From an uncultured Clostridia bacterium (GTDB taxonomy: Bacteria > Bacillota > Clostridia > Oscillospirales > Acutalibacteraceae), in NCBI GenBank assembly GCA_947628595.1, contig CANRAN010000009.1, positions 1 to 18,382 on the forward strand: DNA of 18,382 nt, given 5' to 3'. A program made the translations under genes and the position numbers. Shown in pieces: positions 14,420 to 18,382 of this stretch; position 1 is the first letter of the stretch, and the number at the start of each line of letters is the position of its first letter. The notes below the pieces were generated by a model that was given only the letters and a program-made list of their open reading frames with translations, made no database searches and was not told where the DNA came from.

Positions 14420-15679
14420 TTATTCAGTTGTTTTAGCCTTATCAGTCTCTCTCTGAATTTTAAGCAATTTTATTATTTCGGGCAGCTTTGGTGGATTACC
14501 GTACATAAGCACACCGATCCTGTATATTGCAGCAGCAAGCATACCCAGTAGATATACCTCTATGATCTGTACGATCAGTGATACACATATTTCCCAAACA
14601 GCAACATCCGTAAGTGAAACACGGACAAACATTGCTAACGGTCCGCTTATCGGCAGGTAGGAAAGTATGTTGAGGATACTCCCCCCCATATCCTCGGACT
14701 GCATCATGAAAATAAGTGCCATATATACCGCTGAAAGCACGAGCAGAACAGGAGTTGTCAGAGTATTCAAATCCTCGGACTTTGAAGCAAAGGAAGAAAA
14801 GGCACCAAGCAAAAATGCAAGCATAAAATATCCGATTATAAAGAATACAAGGAAATATACGATTGTCTGTATGGGAAGGTTAAAGTATTGTGACATAAAT
14901 CCGATGATATTTCCTCCCAGACCTGACGAAACCACCGCTATTCCCGTTAGGGCAATGAGCGTAAGCTGTGTAAGACCTGCAAGACCCGAACCGATAACCT
15001 TACCAAATATAAGGTTAGAGGGCTTTGCACAGGTAATCAGCAACTCCATTGCTCTCGTATTTTTCTCTGTAACAACACTCTGCGCAACCAGTTGTCCGTA
15101 TGTTGCAACCGCCATGAACGATATACACATGAGCAGATATACCGGCAAAAAGTTTTTGGTCTGATCCGTTCCTGTTGTAACAGTATTAAATGTTACCTCG
15201 GGATTAAGTATCTTTGAAGCCTCTCCGGACTCTATACCGTAATTTTCAAGGCTCTTCATGCTGTACATATTTTTCATTATGTCAACAAGGGATTCGTTGT
15301 TCATACTGAAAAACGAATTATTTACTGTTACGTATGTAAAACTCAACTCACTGTCTATTTTTACGGCAAAACTGTATTCTCCGGAATTTACTTTCTCTTT
15401 GAGTGCATTTGTATCCTCATTGGTAATTTTTATATCAGAATCCGGATAAAGTGCAGAAAACTCCTTCTGAATAGTTTTTTCATCATATACACTGCTGTTT
15501 ACAGCAATAATGCTCTTTTCCCCCTCCTCACCGTCTGTACTGCTGTTATTCGAAAAAAGAGAGGGAATAAAAACTATAAGAATCACTGCGACCATAAGTG
15601 TAACCGTAATAATGATAAATGCCTTATTTTTGACGCAACTCATGTATTCAAATTTCAGTATTTTAAGTAGCTGTTTCAT
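14420..15679 (-). CDS. ABC-2 type transporter permease (NatB-like)
   Basis: A 419-residue membrane subunit. It has one N-terminal membrane helix (about 20-40), a large external loop of roughly 130 residues (about 41-174), then about five to six helices between 175 and 395. This 1+5/6 layout with a big first loop is typical of NatB/ABC-2 exporters rather than importers. The ATG overlaps the ATPase stop by four bases, with GGAGGG just upstream. With its partner it probably exports sodium, an antibiotic, a peptide or a lipid-like compound; the substrate cannot be read from sequence. It ends the operon at a hairpin terminator. Confidence 0.88.
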   Translation of the reverse strand: MKQLLKILKFEYMSCVKNKAFIIITVTLMVAVILIVFIPSLFSNNSSTDGEEGEKSIIAVNSSVYDEKTIQKEFSALYPDSDIKITNEDTNALKEKVNSGEYSFAVKIDSELSFTYVTVNNSFFSMNNESLVDIMKNMYSMKSLENYGIESGEASKILNPEVTFNTVTTGTDQTKNFLPVYLLMCISFMAVATYGQLVAQSVVTEKNTRAMELLITCAKPSNLIFGKVIGSGLAGLTQLTLIALTGIAVVSSGLGGNIIGFMSQYFNLPIQTIVYFLVFFIIGYFMLAFLLGAFSSFASKSEDLNTLTTPVLLVLSAVYMALIFMMQSEDMGGSILNILSYLPISGPLAMFVRVSLTDVAVWEICVSLIVQIIEVYLLGMLAAAIYRIGVLMYGNPPKLPEIIKLLKIQRETDKAKTTE

Positions 15680-16593
15680 ATTGCTCCCTCCGTATATTCA
15701 ACAAATATATCATTAAGTGATGGCTCACGTACCTTGAAAGAATCAATATCAAATTTCTCATTCAGCAAACCTTCCATAAGCTTCATCTTATCATCAGGTC
15801 TTTTCATCTTAACCCTAACTACGGAGTCCTTTTCATCGGTTTCAACATCAGTGCTGATTTCATTCAAGCTTCTTATTACAAACGGTGCAATCTCATCAAA
15901 CTGCACAGAGCCTATTTCAATGATATTTCTCGGATAGCTCCTCTTTATATCGTTTATATTGCCGTTAATCACTATCTTCCCGGAATTAAGAATTGCAATA
16001 TTATCACAAAACTCCTCTATGTAATTCATCTGGTGGCTTGATAAAATAACCATGGCTCCTTCCGCTATTACTTCCTTTATGACATCCTTGAGAAGCATCG
16101 CATTTACGGGGTCAAGTCCCGAAAAAGGCTCGTCAAGGATAACAAGCTGAGGGTCACACAGGAGTGTTACTGCAAGCTGTATTTTCTGCTGATTACCCTT
16201 ACTAAGTGTTTCAAGCCTTTTATCCTTATATTCCGACATACCCATTCTTTCAAGCCAACGTACTGTATTTTCAGTCGCCTGCTTTTTACTCAATCCTCTC
16301 AACATACCAAAATAAATAAGCTGCTCCCCTATTTTCTGCTTAGGATAAAGTCCCCTTTCCTCGGGAAGATATCCTATACGCAGCTTGTTTCTATCGAACG
16401 GCTTTCCGTCAATCAGTATTTTACCGCTGTTCTGATAGAAAACCCCCATAATAATTCTTATTGTCGTGGTTTTTCCTGCTCCGTTTCTTCCGAGCAGACC
16501 AAGGGCTTTCCCACTTTCGGCTGTAAAGGAAATATCCTTTAGCACTTCCTTTTCGCCAAAGCTTTTCGTCAGATTTTTAATTTCCAATTTCAT
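15676..16593 (-). CDS. ABC transporter ATP-binding protein (NatA-like, ABC-2 exporter)
   Basis: A 305-residue ATPase with all motifs: Walker A GRNGAGKT (35-42), signature LSKGNQQK (130-137), Walker B VILDEP (151-156) and switch His187. The LSKGNQQK signature and C-terminal extension (about 205-305, DUF4162-like) are typical of NatA/YhaQ-type exporters. Its ATG at 16593 lies inside the end of the asparaginase gene (17-base overlap). GGTGA and AAGGAG stand upstream. It pairs with the permease gene that overlaps its stop codon. Confidence 0.93.
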   Translation of the reverse strand: MKLEIKNLTKSFGEKEVLKDISFTAESGKALGLLGRNGAGKTTTIRIIMGVFYQNSGKILIDGKPFDRNKLRIGYLPEERGLYPKQKIGEQLIYFGMLRGLSKKQATENTVRWLERMGMSEYKDKRLETLSKGNQQKIQLAVTLLCDPQLVILDEPFSGLDPVNAMLLKDVIKEVIAEGAMVILSSHQMNYIEEFCDNIAILNSGKIVINGNINDIKRSYPRNIIEIGSVQFDEIAPFVIRSLNEISTDVETDEKDSVVRVKMKRPDDKMKLMEGLLNEKFDIDSFKVREPSLNDIFVEYTEGAI

Positions 16594-17596
16594 TCAAATC
16601 ACCAACTCCTTCATAATATATATTTTTATTTATGAATTTCTCTATATCATTGCTGTAAAGATTTACAGCGAGCAAGAGCTTTGCATAGGCACTTTCCTTA
16701 TTCACATCATACAGCGGTAATGCCCCGTTTTTCAGCATCATATCACTCGTTTCATAAATACTGTCGGCACTCCCCTGAAATGAACACATATACATTGGGA
16801 TTCCCTTTTCAATGCAGCGCTCAAGAAGTGTCAAGGCTTTTCGGTTTACAGTTGCCGAATGATATGTCAAGTGCAAAACGGCACCTGTATTTTCATTAAG
16901 AATAATATTATTATAATCAAGTGAGGGATAAGGCATAAGCATACAGATTTTTTTTTCCAAATGAACATTTTTAAGCTCTGTCAGGCTTTTATGTGTTTCC
17001 AATAATCTCATGTCAAAATTAGGATTCGGCTTCATATTTCCTTCCCGATCAATAATTGCAAGCGGTTTACCGTCAGACGAGGAAAAACGGTCGCTTATTC
17101 TGTCAGCTTCATTTATCCTTGTTGGAATATACACCTCTACGCCATTTTCCGTACCGCTTCCATATACTGTATATATACCACTGTACACATTCTCAATGAG
17201 TCGGACTGCCGCATTAAAATTCATCAGTGCATTACTGCGCAGGTCATCCGGCACAAAATTTGCCGCTGTTATAACTATCGGAATATCAAGATGATTAAGA
17301 CACATTCCGAGCATAGCAGAAGAATAGGAGAGCGTATCACTTCCATGTGTTATGATCATACCGTCAAAATCCGAAAGGTCAAGTGACAGTATAAAATTTA
17401 TAAGTGCCTCCCAATGCTCACAGCATAGATTTTCACTCAATATACTCATCGGAAACTTTATTTCAAAATGACAGTCATTATGCTCCGCTTCATACATCTC
17501 AAGTACCCTGCATTTTCCGGTGTCCGTGCCGATTATACCGTTTCTGTTCACGCTGCCTATTGTCCCGCCTGTCATTATAAGCAAAATATTTTTCAT
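16577..17596 (-). CDS. ansA: L-asparaginase (type I, cytoplasmic-like) with Ser in the second catalytic motif
   Basis: A 339-residue asparaginase/glutaminase-family protein that should hydrolyse L-asparagine to aspartate and ammonia. The first motif TGGTIGS (9-15) carries the nucleophile Thr12. The second motif reads THGSDTLSYSSAML: Asp87 is kept but the usual Thr is Ser86. There is no signal peptide, so it should be cytoplasmic, as in type I (AnsA) enzymes. I start at the ATG at 17596, with GGAG eight bases upstream. A TTG at 17647 would add 17 residues before the conserved N-terminus. It lies 53 bases after the XRE gene and overlaps the ABC ATPase. Other members of this fold act on other amides, so the substrate is probable rather than proven. 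Confidence 0.85.
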   Translation of the reverse strand: MKNILLIMTGGTIGSVNRNGIIGTDTGKCRVLEMYEAEHNDCHFEIKFPMSILSENLCCEHWEALINFILSLDLSDFDGMIITHGSDTLSYSSAMLGMCLNHLDIPIVITAANFVPDDLRSNALMNFNAAVRLIENVYSGIYTVYGSGTENGVEVYIPTRINEADRISDRFSSSDGKPLAIIDREGNMKPNPNFDMRLLETHKSLTELKNVHLEKKICMLMPYPSLDYNNIILNENTGAVLHLTYHSATVNRKALTLLERCIEKGIPMYMCSFQGSADSIYETSDMMLKNGALPLYDVNKESAYAKLLLAVNLYSNDIEKFINKNIYYEGVGDLNEIGN

Positions 17597-17649
17597 CTCG
17601 TCATCTCCGTCAAAAGATATGTATTGCGGAATTATAAAATCGACCAATC

Positions 17650-18144
17650 CTACCGTTTTTTATCATCATACATTTTCTTTTCAACATAAATCATCATTTT
17701 ATTCCTTATGATTGTATAAATAATAAAACCTATAACAGGTGTCAATGCAATAAGAACTATATGTTTTTTTACATATACGAATACGCAGAGAGCTATAAAC
17801 ATCACAAGAGAAAAGACCACAAAGAAAATATACTCTCTAAGCCATTTTCTTTTCCAATAAACAAACTGTTCATCCGGCGAAAACGCTGATTTCTTTTTCT
17901 CATAACTGATTTTCCTGTCAGTCTGCCTATTATCCCTACATTTGCCTGACAACAAATCATCAACGCTCACATGGAATAACTCCGCAAGTATCCCGAGCAT
18001 TTCTATATCGGGTATATAATTACCGTTCTCCCAACGGGATATCGTCTTGTTTGTAACTCCAATCTTCTGTCCAAGCTCCTCCTGCATCAGACCTTCTCTT
18101 CGGCATAGATATGCTATAAATTTTCCTACTTTTACTTGATCCAT
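17650..18144 (-). CDS. Membrane-anchored XRE-family transcriptional regulator
   Basis: A 164-residue protein. The N-terminal HTH of the Xre/Cro type covers about residues 7-62 (QEELGQKIGVTNKTISRWENG...PDIEML). A charged linker (65-101) and two hydrophobic helices (about 104-125 and 129-147) follow, with a basic tail. This HTH-plus-two-helices layout is common in Clostridia, often beside transporters. I choose the ATG at 18144, with AGAGGTGA at 18150-18157; the GTG at 18153 lies within that Shine-Dalgarno. It heads the asparaginase/ABC operon and probably controls it. The membrane helices suggest it senses something at the membrane, perhaps the transporter state or substrate; that is inference. 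Confidence 0.88.
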   Translation of the reverse strand: MDQVKVGKFIAYLCRREGLMQEELGQKIGVTNKTISRWENGNYIPDIEMLGILAELFHVSVDDLLSGKCRDNRQTDRKISYEKKKSAFSPDEQFVYWKRKWLREYIFFVVFSLVMFIALCVFVYVKKHIVLIALTPVIGFIIYTIIRNKMMIYVEKKMYDDKKR

Positions 18145-18163
18145 AACTCTCACCTCTGTAAAA

Positions 18164-18193
18164 ATTATATCAGATAAATTTTTAATTTGTCTT
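18164..18193 (-). promoter_or_regulatory. Proximal promoter of the xre operon (extended -10, very short leader)
   Basis: On the minus strand a perfect TATAAT (18169-18164) is preceded by TG one base upstream (extended -10). A weak -35-like AAGACA (18193-18188) lies 18 bases further. The predicted start at about 18157 falls at the first base of the Shine-Dalgarno, giving a leader of only about 13 bases. Confidence 0.6.
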
Positions 18194-18310
18194 TACCATA
18201 AAACGAGAATTATTGGACATATGCGGAAAATAACCTAATAATCGGGCATTTTCGGTTGATACAGGACATACGTGTAATTAACTCCCGGACCACCTTATCT
18301 CTTCTTAAAT

Positions 18311-18331
18311 ATGATATCAAATCGATATCAT
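18311..18331. promoter_or_regulatory. Palindromic operator-like site over the distal promoter
   Basis: A perfect inverted repeat, ATGATATC and GATATCAT (18311-18318 and 18324-18331), is separated by five bases. The half-site centres are about 13 bases apart. It covers the -10 and most of the spacer of the distal promoter, where a bound dimer would block RNA polymerase. The XRE protein is the natural candidate ligand by proximity; a regulator encoded beyond the right edge is the alternative. Confidence 0.6.
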
Positions 18332-18339
18332 TTTGTCAA
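18311..18339 (-). promoter_or_regulatory. Distal sigma-A promoter reading toward the xre operon
   Basis: On the minus strand a perfect TTGACA (18339-18334) and TATCAT (18316-18311) are separated by 17 bases. The predicted start near 18304 would give a leader of about 160 bases to xre. A palindrome covers its spacer and -10 (separate entry). No gene start other than xre is evident downstream. Confidence 0.7.
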
Positions 18340-18382
18340 CATTTTTTGTTATCTGTTCCCAATAACATTAATAAGGTAAACT

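Noticed and set aside
17597..17647. TTG start giving 17 more residues to the asparaginase
   Set aside because: No Shine-Dalgarno at usable distance; the conserved N-terminus begins at the ATG at 17596.
18210..18293. Small minus-strand open frame (27 codons from a GTG, or 19 from an ATG at 18269) in the xre leader
   Set aside because: Weak ribosome binding site, no recognisable peptide, and such short frames are expected by chance; a leader peptide cannot be supported without comparative data.

Overview
The window looks like chromosomal DNA from a low-GC, endospore-forming Firmicute, most likely a member of the Clostridia. The support is a spoIIA sporulation operon, the CdaA/CdaR c-di-AMP pair, NrdR, a class 1B dihydroorotate dehydrogenase (pyrK plus pyrD), the MEP-pathway kinase IspE, strong AGGAGG-type ribosome binding sites and textbook sigma-A promoters. 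A gut Oscillospirales or Ruminococcus-like host is a guess from protein style only. I see no rRNA, tRNA, CRISPR array, insertion sequence or prophage gene. All genes are intact except spoIIAB, which is cut by the left edge. No gene-free stretch exceeds 300 bases.

Left part (1-7052, all minus strand). Reading right to left in transcription order: a Nudix/NrtR-like protein followed by an OmpR-type response regulator and a histidine kinase, from a perfect TTGACA-17-TATAAT promoter; then nrdR with a metal-dependent amidohydrolase, from its own promoter; then cdaA-cdaR, which make and regulate c-di-AMP and end at a strong hairpin terminator; then spoIIAA and the beginning of spoIIAB, the anti-anti-sigma and anti-sigma factors of SigF.

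Centre (7276-11491, plus strand). A divergently transcribed, tightly packed six-gene operon holds a dCMP deaminase, pyrK, pyrD, a histidine phosphatase, ruvX (yqgF) and a large VanZ-domain membrane protein. The first three share a pyrimidine nucleotide theme. The operon meets the convergent ispE operon at a bidirectional terminator with a perfect 15-bp stem.

Right part (11606-18382, minus strand). One operon is an Lrp/AsnC regulator, a class I aminotransferase and ispE, from a perfect-consensus promoter; the regulator-aminotransferase pair resembles B. subtilis yugG-yugH (alaR-alaT). Upstream of it is a second operon: a membrane-anchored XRE regulator, an L-asparaginase with an unusual GSDT catalytic motif, and a NatAB-like ABC-2 exporter ATPase and permease. 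These genes overlap or nearly abut. They are preceded by two promoters, one carrying a palindromic operator, and end at a hairpin terminator.

Most of the window is ordinary core metabolism and regulation. The least explained unit is the XRE/asparaginase/ABC-2 operon with its operator-bearing promoter at the right edge. Other points worth a second look are the Nudix-NrtR/two-component operon, the extended VanZ protein and several catalytic-motif substitutions.
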